Notes under the pieces: model-generated
What the model saw: only the letters and a program-made list of their open reading frames with translations
What the model was told of the DNA's origin: nothing
Databases searched by the model: none
Position numbers and translations under genes: made by a program
Assembly (NCBI RefSeq): GCF_004342265.1
Contig: NZ_SMCS01000011.1
Span: 18,504-82,503 of the forward strand
DNA from: Luteibacter rhizovicinus
Lineage (GTDB): Bacteria; Pseudomonadota; Gammaproteobacteria; Xanthomonadales; Rhodanobacteraceae
DNA: 64,000 nt
Reading direction: 5' to 3'
Shown: in pieces, positions 35,458 to 44,641 of the stretch
Position numbering within the stretch: position 1 is the stretch's first letter
How the letters are laid out: every line of letters begins with the position of its first letter

Positions 35458-37596
35458 TTACCAGATCTTTACCTGCTTCTCGCCAGCACGGACCATGTTG
35501 GCGCCGGGCTTGCACTGGAACGCCGTAGCGAACGATTCCATGTTCGACGGGGCGCCGATGGCGCGCAGCGAGGCCGGTGCGTGCGGATCGGTGTTGAGGT
35601 ACAGCATCGCCTGCTTTTCGCGGACGCTGCCGCGCCACACGCGTGCCCAGTTCAGGAAGAAGCGCTGGTCCTGCGTGTAACCGTCGATCTTTGCCTGCGC
35701 TTCGGTCGGGTTCTTCTTCAGCGCTTCCTGCAGGGCGTCGTAAGCAACGTTCAGGCCGCCCAGATCGGCGATGTTCTCACCCAGGGTGAGCTTGCCGTTG
35801 ACGTGCAGGTCCGGCTTGTCCTTGATCGGCGCGTATTCGTTGAACTGGTTGACGAGGCGCGCGGTGCGCTCCTCGAACTTCTTGGCATCGTCCTTGGTCC
35901 ACCAGTCCTTGTTATTGCCTTCGCCGTCGAACTTGCTGCCTTCGTCGTCGAAGCCGTGGCTGGCTTCGTGACCGATGACGGCACCGATGCCGCCGTAGTT
36001 AATGGCGTCGTCGCCATTGGCATCGAAGAACGGCGGCTGCAGGATGGCGGCCGGGAAGTTGATCGTGTTGTCGGTCGGGTTGTAGTACGCGTTGACCGTC
36101 TGCGGTGTCATGCCCCAGTCGAGGCGGTCGGTCGGCTTGCCGATCTTGGCGATGTCGTAGTGATAGTTGAACTTCGACGCCGCCTGGACGTTGGCGTAGT
36201 AGTTGTCACCCTTCACGTCGAGGCCGGACCAGTCGCGCCACTTGTCGGGATAGCCGATCTTGGGCAGGAAGGTATTCCACTTGGCGACGGCCTTTTCCTT
36301 CGTCTCGGGGCTCATCCAATCGAGGTTTTCGATGCGCGCCTTGAGGGCGTTGCGCACGTTGTCGACCAGTTCGTTCGCACGCTGCTTGGCTTCCGGCTTG
36401 AAGACCTTGGCCACGTAGAGCTGGCCGAGCGCTTCGCCCATGCTGCCGTTGACCGAACCGAGCACGCGCTTCCAGCGCGGCTTCTGCTGCGGCTGGCCGG
36501 CGAGGGTCTTGCCGTAGAAGTCGAACTTGTTGTCCTGGAAAGTCTTGGACAGGTACGGCGACGAGCTGTCGATCGCGTGGAAGCGCAGGTAGGCCTGCCA
36601 CTGCGAAACCGGCGTGGAGGCCAGCATCTTGTCGACCTGCGCGAAGAACTTCGGCTGCGAGAGCGAGAAACCCTTGTCGACCGTGACGCCCTGGGTCTCG
36701 AAGAATTTTTCCCACTTGAAGTGCGGCATGACCTTGTCGGCCTGGGCCACGGTCACGAAGTGGTACTGGTTTTCCGGCGTACGCAGCTCGACCGGCGCGA
36801 GCGATGCCGCGGCCAGCGTGGTTTCGAACTTCATGACGTCGTCGGCCTGCTTCTTCGCATCGGCTTCGGGTACGCCGCCGAGGGTCAGGGTCTTGGCGAC
36901 GTATTCGACGTAGGACTTGCGGATTTCCGCGTTCTTCGGGTCCGTGTAGTAATCCTTGGTCGGGAGGCCGAGGCCGTCCTGCTGCGCGTAGCCGATCTGG
37001 ATCTTCGCGTTCTGGTAGTCGGCACCGGAGCTGAAGCTGAAGACATAGCCATTGCCGTCGGCGAAGCTCGAGTCAAGGAAATCGACGACGTCGGCGCTGG
37101 TCTTGAGCGCGGCGATCTTGTCGAGTTCGGGCTTCAGCGGCGCGGCGCCCGCGGTTTCGATGGCGGCGTCGTCCATGCCCGAGCGATACAGCAGGCCGAT
37201 CTTCTGTTCGATCGAGCCGGCCTTGGCGCCGTCGGCGCCCTTGTTCATCTCGTCGACGATGTCGTGCTGGGTGTTGAGGCTGTTTTCGGCCAGCTTGTCG
37301 AAGGCGCCCCAACGGGTGCGATCTTCGGGAATCGGATTGGCGGCAACCCACTTGGCGTTGACGAAGCCGTTGAAGTCGCCGCAGGCGTCGACGTTGGTGT
37401 CGATATCGGCAACATCGAACGAGGGCGCCTTGGCGGCAGCGGCCGTCGTCGAGGCCGGAGCCGGAGCGGTAGCGCTCGGGGCAGGCTGGTTGCCGCCCGG
37501 GACGGCGGTGTCCGCGTCGCTATGCTTGCTGCAAGCGCTGGCGGTGAGCGCAAGGCCGACCGCAAACGCGAGCGGCTTCAGAAACTGCTTGGTCAT
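35458..37596 (-). CDS. M13-family zinc metallopeptidase (neprilysin/PepO-like) lipoprotein
   Basis: A 712-residue exported endopeptidase. N-terminal lipobox LTASACSK (Cys about residue 22), then a Pro/Ala/Thr linker and the M13 N-domain (VDACGDFNGFVNAKWVAANP). The catalytic domain has NAYYNPTDNTINFPAAILQP, zinc motif HEASH in IGHEASHGFDDEGSKFD, the third ligand Glu in LGENIADLGGLNVA and the C-terminal FFLNWARVWRG. M13 enzymes cleave small peptides in the periplasm. ATG 37596 follows GAGGGAC. Monocistronic, with its own terminator. Confidence 0.94.
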   Translation of the reverse strand: MTKQFLKPLAFAVGLALTASACSKHSDADTAVPGGNQPAPSATAPAPASTTAAAAKAPSFDVADIDTNVDACGDFNGFVNAKWVAANPIPEDRTRWGAFDKLAENSLNTQHDIVDEMNKGADGAKAGSIEQKIGLLYRSGMDDAAIETAGAAPLKPELDKIAALKTSADVVDFLDSSFADGNGYVFSFSSGADYQNAKIQIGYAQQDGLGLPTKDYYTDPKNAEIRKSYVEYVAKTLTLGGVPEADAKKQADDVMKFETTLAAASLAPVELRTPENQYHFVTVAQADKVMPHFKWEKFFETQGVTVDKGFSLSQPKFFAQVDKMLASTPVSQWQAYLRFHAIDSSSPYLSKTFQDNKFDFYGKTLAGQPQQKPRWKRVLGSVNGSMGEALGQLYVAKVFKPEAKQRANELVDNVRNALKARIENLDWMSPETKEKAVAKWNTFLPKIGYPDKWRDWSGLDVKGDNYYANVQAASKFNYHYDIAKIGKPTDRLDWGMTPQTVNAYYNPTDNTINFPAAILQPPFFDANGDDAINYGGIGAVIGHEASHGFDDEGSKFDGEGNNKDWWTKDDAKKFEERTARLVNQFNEYAPIKDKPDLHVNGKLTLGENIADLGGLNVAYDALQEALKKNPTEAQAKIDGYTQDQRFFLNWARVWRGSVREKQAMLYLNTDPHAPASLRAIGAPSNMESFATAFQCKPGANMVRAGEKQVKIW

Positions 37597-37739
37597 GGAT
37601 GTCCCTCTGTTGGTGGCATCGCCCGCAGGCGAGATCGGTAACTTCCCGAGGATAACGTGTGTTGGCGCCGTGGAGGGGTGGGGGTGACGAAAGTCATGGG
37701 TGGGGGCGGGCTATCGTTGCGCTGCTCCATCCACCCCCT

Positions 37740-37803
37740 TCCTCACCGTCGCCCCAGCGCAGGCAGGGCCCCAGGGCGATATCGCTGGAATGAGCGATAT
37801 CGC
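37740..37803. repeat. Half REP-like unit and twin GCGATATCGC palindromes
   Basis: CCTCACCGTCGCCCCAGCGC and the following AGGCAGGGCCCCAGG resemble one half of the REPIN-like repeats (CTCACCGTCATTCCGGCG). Just after it the 10-base palindrome GCGATATCGC occurs twice (37776-37785 and 37794-37803), 18 bases apart. The gene-free stretch 37597-37865 holds nothing else that I can name. Confidence 0.45.
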
Positions 37804-37865
37804 GGACGGCCGCATTCTTTAACAGTGAGTAGGCAGTGTTCGGCGTTCCTGGTCGTCAGCGAGGT

Positions 37866-39632
37866 TTAGCGCAGGTCTTTCAGCGCCCCGACTGCCACTT
37901 TCAGTACCGGATACGCCCCAACCCCCTGCGCCGAATACCACGGCGAACGCTGGAAGAAGAACATCAACCGTGCCGAAGCGCTTGCGGCGAACGCGGGATC
38001 GTTCTTCACGCGTTCGTCGAACTCGCGCCGCAGGCCCGGGTCCTTCGCCAGCATGTCGCGTGCGAGTGCTTCCACCACGCGCGGTTCGCCATATTCCTTC
38101 GGCTCGAACACCGCGTTGAAATAGCCCCAGCGCAGCAGCGAATCGGGCGCCTGCGGTTCGAGCAGATTGACCGCGACGTTGGCCGCGCGCTGGTCCATCG
38201 GCACGACGACGCTGCCGACGGGAACGGTCACGGTGTCATGGACCTCGCGCTGCTTCACGTCGCGCAACATCAGATGCCGCTCGAACGATTTCGATGCCCA
38301 CACGGGGTCGTCCAGCTGATAACGCGTGACCTCGATCTTCGCCGGCGCGGTCGTGCGCGTATAACGAACGCCGTGCGCATCCAGGCGTTCGATGGCGTCG
38401 GTCCACTGCGCGGGAATGACATAAGCACCCGGCACGTTCACCGACTGATCCGGCTCGAGCGCATTCCAGTTCTGGACCGGATAATCCTTCCGGACTTTCG
38501 GGTCGTAGCGAACCCAGGTGTCGCCGGAGATATCGCTGTGTTCCTGCGTGAAAGCCACACCCTTGAGTACGAAGGGCGTGGACTCGGGCGACGCTTTATA
38601 CGTTACGGGCAATCGGGCCTGCTTCACGATCCAGGCATCGGCTTCGCGCGACGCATCGCGCAGGGCGGCCGGTTGCGAGCTGACATAGTCGAGGACGGTT
38701 CGCACCACGTCGTACGTGGCGCGAACGCGCACGTCGTACGGTTTCAGCATATGGGTTTCGATCAGCAGGCCCGCGCGGTTCTGGATGGCTGCATAGCCGG
38801 TCGAGAAGCGGGGGCCCGAGCCGAAATTCTGGATGCCTTTCGTCATGTCGCGGCCATCCTTGAATTCAAGGTATATCGCGGCGAGGTGTCCGAGCTTTTC
38901 GTAGTGCGGCATGACGTAACCGTCATACGCGGCTTTCTGCCATGCCGCGATCGATGGCGGTAGTTTGTGCGCATCTTCCGCGTACCAGGTGAGGTCGTAC
39001 TGGTAGTCGGCGCCGTCGGTGGTGTGGATATCGACGAGCAGGTCGGGTGTCCACGTGTTCCACAGCTTCAGCCACGCGCGCATTTCGGGGGCGTCGGCTT
39101 TGACGTAATCGCGATTGAGGTTGAGGTATTGCGACTGCCCGCGGAAGCCCATGCTTTCCGGGCCATTCTGGTTGATGCGGTGATAGGGGCTGCTGTTCTC
39201 GTGGCCGTCGACGCTGAAGACGGGAATGAATACCAGTATCGCGCGATCGAGCAGGTGCGGCAGCTTGCCCGTGACCGCGTAATCGCGCAGCAGCATCAAG
39301 CCCGCGTCCTTGCCTTCGATCTCGCCGGGATGGATACCCGCCTGCAGAAGTACGACCGGTTTCCCGGCGGCGCGCGCACGTTCCGGGGTCAGGTCGCCGT
39401 TCTCGCCGGCGACCACGATCATCATCGGCCGTCCTTCCGGTGTCGTGCCGAACTGTTCGAGACGAAGACGATCCGGTGCCGCCTGCACCAGGCGATGCAG
39501 ATAAGCGAGCGTTTCGTCGTAACTGGGTGTCGTGCGGAACGCGGACGCTTCGGCGGGCGTGGTCCAGCTGTCCTTTGCATCGAGAGTCATCGAAGTCACC
39601 GCAAGCAGAGAGAGTAGGAAGAGACGGCGCAT
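37866..39632 (-). CDS. M14-family zinc carboxypeptidase, exported
   Basis: A 588-residue protein with a signal peptide (MRRLFLLSLLAVTSMTLDA). M14 features: zinc ligands His and Glu in GIHPGEIEGKDAG, Arg/Asn in GQSQYLNLNRDYVKADAPEM and the His ligand in LLVDIHTTDGADYQYD. The catalytic Glu is probably in the segment RAGLLIETHMLKPYDVRV. It is much longer than the catalytic domain (about 320 residues); the remaining C-terminal part is of unknown fold. It starts 12 bases after the DUF502 gene stop, so the two are likely an operon. Peptide substrate unknown. Confidence 0.88.
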   Translation of the reverse strand: MRRLFLLSLLAVTSMTLDAKDSWTTPAEASAFRTTPSYDETLAYLHRLVQAAPDRLRLEQFGTTPEGRPMMIVVAGENGDLTPERARAAGKPVVLLQAGIHPGEIEGKDAGLMLLRDYAVTGKLPHLLDRAILVFIPVFSVDGHENSSPYHRINQNGPESMGFRGQSQYLNLNRDYVKADAPEMRAWLKLWNTWTPDLLVDIHTTDGADYQYDLTWYAEDAHKLPPSIAAWQKAAYDGYVMPHYEKLGHLAAIYLEFKDGRDMTKGIQNFGSGPRFSTGYAAIQNRAGLLIETHMLKPYDVRVRATYDVVRTVLDYVSSQPAALRDASREADAWIVKQARLPVTYKASPESTPFVLKGVAFTQEHSDISGDTWVRYDPKVRKDYPVQNWNALEPDQSVNVPGAYVIPAQWTDAIERLDAHGVRYTRTTAPAKIEVTRYQLDDPVWASKSFERHLMLRDVKQREVHDTVTVPVGSVVVPMDQRAANVAVNLLEPQAPDSLLRWGYFNAVFEPKEYGEPRVVEALARDMLAKDPGLRREFDERVKNDPAFAASASARLMFFFQRSPWYSAQGVGAYPVLKVAVGALKDLR

Positions 39633-39644
39633 GGATCGATCCGG

Positions 39645-40280
39645 TCAGTGGGCGATGCGTGAAGCGGGCAGGGTATCCGGAGCGACGGCACCACCGGAAA
39701 TGATGAAAGCCATGGCCTGGTCCATCGTCCAGTCCGTTGGCGTGAGTTCGTCCAGCGGCACGATTTCGAGATAACCACCCGTGGGGTTCGGTGTGGTCGG
39801 AATAAAAACGGCGGCCATTTCCCGTCCCGTCCCGTCTTCGAGCATGGTCCGGGTGACGAATCCCACCACTTTCATGCCTGCGCGCGGGAATTCGACCAGC
39901 ACGACACGCTGCACGCCCGAGGGCTTGTTCTGCAGCACGGCCATCAGTTTCTTGGTGCCGCCGTAAATCGTCTGCACCAGCGGGATACGCGCCAGTACGG
40001 CGTCGAATCCCGACAGCAGCCGCGCGCCGAGTACGCGGTGGGCCAGGAAGCCGACGAAATAGAGCACGCCCAGGGTCAGGGCCAGCGCAAGGATAAAGAC
40101 CAGCCACGAAGGGCTGCGCTCGGCGGTGGGGCCCGCGGTTTGCAGGAACAGGCCGACCAGCGGCGCGCCGATCCCGGCCAGCAGGCTGAGGACGAAACTG
40201 AAGACCAGCCAGGTCACCCAAAGCGGGAGCACCGTCAGCAGACCGGTGAAGAGATAACGTTTGATGCGCAGCGAGGCCAT
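39645..40280 (-). CDS. DUF502-family membrane protein
   Basis: A 211-residue protein with two N-terminal transmembrane segments (LFTGLLTVLPLWVTWLVFSF and LVFILALALTLGVLYFVGFL) and a soluble domain with VQTIYGGTKKLMAVL, VLVEFPRAGMKVVGFVT and VFIPTTPNPTGGYLEIVPLD, all typical of DUF502. Function unknown; the family is widespread in Proteobacteria and in plant LIKE-COV proteins. It is followed closely by the M14 peptidase gene. Confidence 0.88.
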   Translation of the reverse strand: MASLRIKRYLFTGLLTVLPLWVTWLVFSFVLSLLAGIGAPLVGLFLQTAGPTAERSPSWLVFILALALTLGVLYFVGFLAHRVLGARLLSGFDAVLARIPLVQTIYGGTKKLMAVLQNKPSGVQRVVLVEFPRAGMKVVGFVTRTMLEDGTGREMAAVFIPTTPNPTGGYLEIVPLDELTPTDWTMDQAMAFIISGGAVAPDTLPASRIAH

Positions 40281-40467
40281 GATGCCGTCCGGGGAGGGAG
40301 CCGGGGACCATTGTAGGGAACGGTGCGATTTTTTTTCACGGTGCCTGGATGGGGGTGGCCCGCTTTACGCGACGGTGACATGCGTCGCGCGAAGCTGTTT
40401 TCGACAAGCACGCGGTACCCCTCCGGGTGCATGCTAGGCAGACCCTCAGCCCGTCAAAGGATCGAAT

Positions 40468-41043
40468 GTGAAAACGAAAGTCAAAGATAAGCCAAAGGCC
40501 AAAGCGAAAGCCGTGCAGGCGAAAGCGGCACTGAGTCCCGATATCAAGAGCCGTCGCAAGGCCGACCTGCGTACGCCCAGCGGCCTGGGCGCGGATGCTA
40601 CCCGCGATATCTCCGCCGGGCTCAACGCGTTGCTCGCGGATGTGTTCGCGCTTTATTTCAAGACCAAGAATTTTCATTGGCACATGTCCGGTCCGAACTT
40701 CCGCGACCTGCACCTGCTGCTGGACGACCAGTCCGACCAGATCTACGCCATCGTCGACGACGTGGCCGAGCGTGTACGCAAGATCGGTGGCACCACGTTG
40801 CGTTCGGTTGGCCATGCCAGCCGCCTGCAGCGCCTGTCCGACAACGATGCGGATTTCGTGACGCCGGGCGACATGCTGGCCGAACTGCGCGAAGACAATA
40901 TGCGTCTGGCGGCTTTCATGCGCGAAACGCATGGCTTGTGTGACGAATACGGCGATGTAGCCACCGCGAGCCTGCTGGAGAACTGGATCGACGAGGCCGA
41001 ACGCCGCGTGTGGTTCCTGTTCGAAACGGGCCGTAATTCCTAA
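40468..41043 (+). CDS. dps: Dps/ferritin-family protein with lysine-rich N-terminal tail
   Basis: A 191-residue protein. Residues about 22-185 form the Dps four-helix fold with the inter-subunit ferroxidase residues in TKNFHWHMSGPNFRDLHLLL and DDQSDQIYAIVDDVAERVR. The first 36 residues (KTKVKDKPKAKAKAVQAKAA and a following RRK) are strongly basic, like the DNA-binding tails of E. coli Dps. It stores iron, consumes hydrogen peroxide and probably coats DNA. Start is GTG 40468 with Shine-Dalgarno AAAGGA. A single gene followed by a REP-like palindrome. Confidence 0.92.
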   Translation: MKTKVKDKPKAKAKAVQAKAALSPDIKSRRKADLRTPSGLGADATRDISAGLNALLADVFALYFKTKNFHWHMSGPNFRDLHLLLDDQSDQIYAIVDDVAERVRKIGGTTLRSVGHASRLQRLSDNDADFVTPGDMLAELREDNMRLAAFMRETHGLCDEYGDVATASLLENWIDEAERRVWFLFETGRNS

Positions 41044-41052
41044 GGCTTTTAT

Positions 41053-41087
41053 GTGGGAGCGGGCTTGCGGTCAAGCCCGCTCCTGCA
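41053..41087. repeat. REP-like palindrome after dps
   Basis: GTGGGAGCGGGCTTG pairs with CAAGCCCGCTCCTGC across a short loop; it lies between the converging dps and beta-propeller genes. Same family as 7507 and 11352. Confidence 0.65.
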
Positions 41088-41105
41088 ACAGAGGTAAGGC
41101 GGCGG

Positions 41106-42137
41106 TCAGGGCTTGCCGACTGTCAGGAGCGTAAAGCTCCCCGGTACCCAGGTCGGCCTTTTACCGGCGACGCTCGCCGGGTCGCGTGTCGCGGCCGACA
41201 GGTATAGCCGGTGAAGTTTCGGATCCAGTGCAAGCGTACGCGCGCCCGGCTGGGTGGGGACTGTGGCTACGGCGGAATAGTGGTCCGGATCGTCCTCGTG
41301 CACGACGGAGATATCGCCGCTGCCGCCGTTCGACGTGTAGATGTTGCCTTCGGCGGGATCGAACGCAACGGCATCCGGTCCGTCACCGATCGGCACGCTG
41401 GCTACAACGCGTCCGCTGGTCGAATCAACGACTGTCATCATCCGGTTCTCGCATACGGAAAACAGCCGGTGATGCGCTTTGTCGATCGCCAGGCCACTGG
41501 GCGATTCGCAATTTCCAAGCGCCCACGTGTGCGACACCGTCCGTTTGGCGATATCGATGTCCACGAGTTGCGCGGTGTCTTCGATGTTCACGTAAAGATG
41601 GCCACCCTCCGTTACGGCGAACTCGGGTTTCCCGGGAAGAGCGATGGTGGCGGTGACGCGTCGTTGCTTTGCGTCGATCACGGTGGCGTTGCGGCTCTTG
41701 CCGTTCAGGGTGAATACCTGGTGCGTGGCCGGGTCGTAGGCGATGGCGTCGGGATTGTCGCCCGTGCCGGCGATCGTGGCGAGCGTCTTGAGGGTGCGAA
41801 GGTCGAACACGGTGACCGAATTGGCTTTGCCGTTGCTGCTGAAGCCCTGTCCGAGATCGTTCGCGACAGCGATGCCGTGCACGCCCGTCGTATCCGGAAT
41901 GACGCCGGCCTGGGTCTGTCCATCGACATCGACCGCGACGACGCGATCGCCCCGGCTGATGTAAAGGCGTCGCGCGGCGCCATCGAACGCCAGGTAATCC
42001 CAGCCGCCTTCGCCGCCGATCTGCATGCGCGACAGCACGGCGTAGCCGGTCGTGGTTCCCGCTGCGGCGGCGGGTAATGGCGCGAGACCCGCCAACAACA
42101 GGCAGGCGGGAACGAAATGCTGACGAAGTGTGCGCAT
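41106..42137 (-). CDS. YncE-like exported beta-propeller protein
   Basis: A 343-residue protein with a signal peptide (cleavage after PAAAAG) and about seven YVTN-type blades, for example GIAVANDLGQGFSSNGKANS, FDLRTLKTLATIAGTGDNPD and VDSTSGRVVASVPIGDGPDA. The family includes E. coli YncE; a ligand or partner is unknown. Convergent with dps. The next upstream gene on this strand (DUF4442) ends 61 bases away, so cotranscription is possible. Confidence 0.85.
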   Translation of the reverse strand: MRTLRQHFVPACLLLAGLAPLPAAAAGTTTGYAVLSRMQIGGEGGWDYLAFDGAARRLYISRGDRVVAVDVDGQTQAGVIPDTTGVHGIAVANDLGQGFSSNGKANSVTVFDLRTLKTLATIAGTGDNPDAIAYDPATHQVFTLNGKSRNATVIDAKQRRVTATIALPGKPEFAVTEGGHLYVNIEDTAQLVDIDIAKRTVSHTWALGNCESPSGLAIDKAHHRLFSVCENRMMTVVDSTSGRVVASVPIGDGPDAVAFDPAEGNIYTSNGGSGDISVVHEDDPDHYSAVATVPTQPGARTLALDPKLHRLYLSAATRDPASVAGKRPTWVPGSFTLLTVGKP

Positions 42138-42198
42138 GAGCTACCGCCTGAACGTCGTTGAGGAACGACGAGCATGGGATCGGTGCCTTATCTGGCGC

Positions 42199-42663
42199 TT
42201 AGGGAGCCGGCTGGCGCCGCGAAGGCTTCAGGCGTACGTAAAGCTGCTTGCGGACCTTCGCGATCACCTCGCCCGACTTCGTCGTCACGTCCACGTCGAA
42301 CCAGCGCAGCACCTTCTCGCCGCCCGCCGCCTCCGCGCGCAGTTCGTCCACGGTGGCATGCGAGAGCACGAAGTGCGCGTAAACGTCCTCGCGACCTGGT
42401 GCCACGAATTCGATGGCGCCCGCCTTATCCCAGACGAAGTAATCGTTGCCGAGCTGGTGCATGGCCAGCAGCATCCAGAACGGATCGGTCATCGCGAACA
42501 GATTGCCGCCGAACTGGCTGCGTACGTAATTGCGATTCCAGGGCCGGAGACGCAGCACGACGCGCAGGTCGCTCCAGTCGTCGGAAATCGACTGGACGCG
42601 GATCGCGTTGAAGAAGAAGGGAGGCCACAGATTCAGCAGGCGCCGGAAGGTGTTTGGTTTCAA
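42199..42663 (-). CDS. DUF4442-family (hotdog-fold) protein
   Basis: A 154-residue protein with DUF4442 features: LLNLWPPFFFNAIRVQSISD, RNYVRSQFGGNLFAMTDPFW and VDVTTKSGEVIAKVRKQLYV. Members are thioesterase-like and of unknown substrate. I chose TTG 42663 because AAAGGGA lies at good spacing before it and homologous N-termini begin with KPNT; ATG 42711 (16 residues longer) has no Shine-Dalgarno but cannot be excluded. Cytoplasmic. Divergent from the small membrane protein at 42852. Confidence 0.8.
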   Translation of the reverse strand: MKPNTFRRLLNLWPPFFFNAIRVQSISDDWSDLRVVLRLRPWNRNYVRSQFGGNLFAMTDPFWMLLAMHQLGNDYFVWDKAGAIEFVAPGREDVYAHFVLSHATVDELRAEAAGGEKVLRWFDVDVTTKSGEVIAKVRKQLYVRLKPSRRQPAP

Positions 42664-42851
42664 CGGGGTCCCTTTGCTGGCGGTCCGCGCGACATCCGCA
42701 CGCGGGTTCATGGCCCGGAAGTATAGATGCGCCTACGTCCAAAGCTCTATTGACGCCCATGTAGTGGGCGGAGGAATGTCTGTCGCAACGACGATACAGC
42801 GGCGAACGAACCGGGTCTCGTCGACGACTTCGGCCGCGCGGGGAGCTGTCA

Positions 42852-43292
42852 TTGAACCTATTTTCTGCATTGGCCTTCGTGAGTTACACAGCAGGCTTTC
42901 TGATCGTGACGAGGTTTGCGGTGCTTTACCTGGGCAGGTCCGAATTCTTGCCCTGGCACAGCAGCGCCACAGGTCGCTCGTGGCGCGATATCGACGAACG
43001 CATGCGCACGCTGCTTCTTGCATTGATCCGACTCCTGGGCTGGGCATATCTGGCCGCCGCATTCGCGGGATTCTGTGGGATTTACGTCACGTTCTTCGCT
43101 GCGGGCGGGTTACCGTCACTGCTTGTTCTTCAATGTCTGGGCCTGCTCGTGGCCATCCCGCCGCTCATGGTAACTATGCGTATTCGAGCCAGTACAGGGG
43201 CTTCCACGCCGGTATGGCCGGTCGCCGCGGTCGTCGCGCTATTCACGATGGGCATTGTGCTGATGCTGGTTTCGACTCTTTGCCGTGCCTGA
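42852..43292 (+). CDS. Small inner-membrane protein of unknown function
   Basis: A 146-residue protein with four predicted transmembrane segments (residues about 4-27, 55-85, 90-110 and 120-142). I recognise no family. The start is a TTG at 42852 with GGGAG six bases before it; no in-frame ATG would retain the first helix. It is followed 15 bases later by the thioesterase gene, so the two are probably cotranscribed. Confidence 0.65.
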   Translation: MNLFSALAFVSYTAGFLIVTRFAVLYLGRSEFLPWHSSATGRSWRDIDERMRTLLLALIRLLGWAYLAAAFAGFCGIYVTFFAAGGLPSLLVLQCLGLLVAIPPLMVTMRIRASTGASTPVWPVAAVVALFTMGIVLMLVSTLCRA

Positions 43293-43307
43293 TAGGAGGG
43301 CGCAACC

Positions 43308-43766
43308 GTGAACGAGAATGCGCTGATCTGGAAAGTGATCCGTGGCGAACTAGATGTGCCAAGGGCGGCCGCCGCACTTGGATGGACGTTCGTCGGTTAC
43401 TTCGATGAAACGAAGGAAGCGCATGTGCTGTTCGCCAATGGCGGGGACTTCACCAACGCCATGGGCTACGTGCAAGGCGGTATCCTTTCGGCGATGCTCG
43501 ACGACGCGATGGGGCCTGCGCTCTACTTGCAGATAGCACCCGACACGGTTGCGGTAACGATCGAATCGAAGACCAGCTACCTGAGGCCTGCCCGACCCGG
43601 AAAGATCGCAGGGGTCGGCAAGGTCGAACACATGACCGCATCGGTCGCTTTTACTTCCGGGGTCCTGCGCGACAGCGAGGACAACGTCATTGCGACGGCC
43701 ACCGCGACCTTCTTTATCAAGAAAGGCGACGTGGCCGTCGGTCCGGTAATACCAGCGACACAATAA
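43308..43766 (+). CDS. PaaI-type hotdog thioesterase
   Basis: A 152-residue hotdog-fold protein. The helix motif GYVQGGILSAMLDDAMGPAL carries the catalytic Asp and backbone groups of the PaaI/YbgC-like family, followed by ESKTSYLRPARPGKIAGVGK. It hydrolyses acyl-CoA thioesters; the acyl group is not evident. GTG 43308 has a strong Shine-Dalgarno (AGGAGG, 43294-43299). Its stop is 7 bases from the end of the converging FNR-type regulator gene. Confidence 0.87.
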   Translation: MNENALIWKVIRGELDVPRAAAALGWTFVGYFDETKEAHVLFANGGDFTNAMGYVQGGILSAMLDDAMGPALYLQIAPDTVAVTIESKTSYLRPARPGKIAGVGKVEHMTASVAFTSGVLRDSEDNVIATATATFFIKKGDVAVGPVIPATQ

Positions 43767-43773
43767 ACGTCTC

Positions 43774-44544
43774 TCAGGCGATGTAGCTGTCGTACCGGAG
43801 GGCGGAAGGTTTGACGGCGTTGCCGCACAGCGTGGCAAGCCGGTCGGGGCGGACGATTCTTATCGACTTGCGGTCCACTTCGAGTATTCCGTCCTGCTCC
43901 ATGCGCGCGAACAGACGGCTCACGGTCTCGATGACCAGTCCGAGATAGCTGGCGATGTCCTGACGCGACATGGTCAGCACCAGCGATTCGGTATCGCGGG
44001 AAAGACGTCCGTTTCGTTCGGCGAGGCTACTCAGGAAGATCGCCAGCCGTTCAAGTGCCTGATGCTTGCCCATCATGACCAGGTGGGCCTGGCAGGCGAC
44101 GATCTCGCTGCTGACGATGCGCACGAACTGATGTTGCAGCGATGGAATGTCCCGGGCGATCCGCTGCAACCGGGCATAGGGCAGCTCGCATACAAGGGTG
44201 TGTTCGAGTGCTTCGGCTGTGCACTGGTGGCGCTCGTCCGCAAGCGCGTCGATGCCCGCCAGTTCGCCCGCGAAATGGAATCCCAGAACCTGAACGTCGC
44301 CGTCGGCGGCTTCCGCGAAGGTTTTCAGCGAGCCCGCGCGAACGACATACAGTGAATGGAATGCGTCGCCCTGGCGGAACAGCGTCTTGCCGCGTTCGAG
44401 GACACGCTTGTCGCGCACGTTGGCGTCGAGGCGAATGAGATCGCTTGCGTCGAGACCGGCGGGAATGCTGCATATATGGGGCGCGCAGGCGCCGCAGCTA
44501 CAACGTAGCTTTCCCCGCTCGGCTGTCGTGGCGGCTTGCTGCAT
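43774..44544 (-). CDS. FNR-type oxygen-sensing transcription regulator
   Basis: A 256-residue Crp/Fnr-family protein. The N-terminal cysteine cluster (Cys15, Cys17, Cys20, Cys25 in CSCGACAPHIC) and Cys119 in LVCELPYARL match the 4Fe-4S ligands of E. coli FNR (the last being its Cys122). The cAMP-binding-like fold is followed by a helix-turn-helix with SRQDIASYLGLVIETVSRLF. There the E-x-x-SR pattern (ETVSR) predicts binding to TTGAT-N4-ATCAA. It therefore probably switches genes on under low oxygen. Such a site lies at 45151-45164, between the two stress-protein genes next door. Confidence 0.93.
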   Translation of the reverse strand: MQQAATTAERGKLRCSCGACAPHICSIPAGLDASDLIRLDANVRDKRVLERGKTLFRQGDAFHSLYVVRAGSLKTFAEAADGDVQVLGFHFAGELAGIDALADERHQCTAEALEHTLVCELPYARLQRIARDIPSLQHQFVRIVSSEIVACQAHLVMMGKHQALERLAIFLSSLAERNGRLSRDTESLVLTMSRQDIASYLGLVIETVSRLFARMEQDGILEVDRKSIRIVRPDRLATLCGNAVKPSALRYDSYIA

Positions 44545-44641
44545 GGTCTGATCCCGGATGGGAATCGAAATACCTCAGCTATCGGGCTGCAGCCCGACGG
44601 TAGCACCGTCGCGGGGACGCGGCGTTAAGGCTTTATTTGCT

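Noticed and set aside
32953..37641. A 1562-codon open frame on the plus strand across the piuA and M13 genes
   Set aside because: Antisense to two well-supported genes; its translation is repetitive Arg/Val/Asp-rich text typical of GC-rich shadow frames and matches no family.
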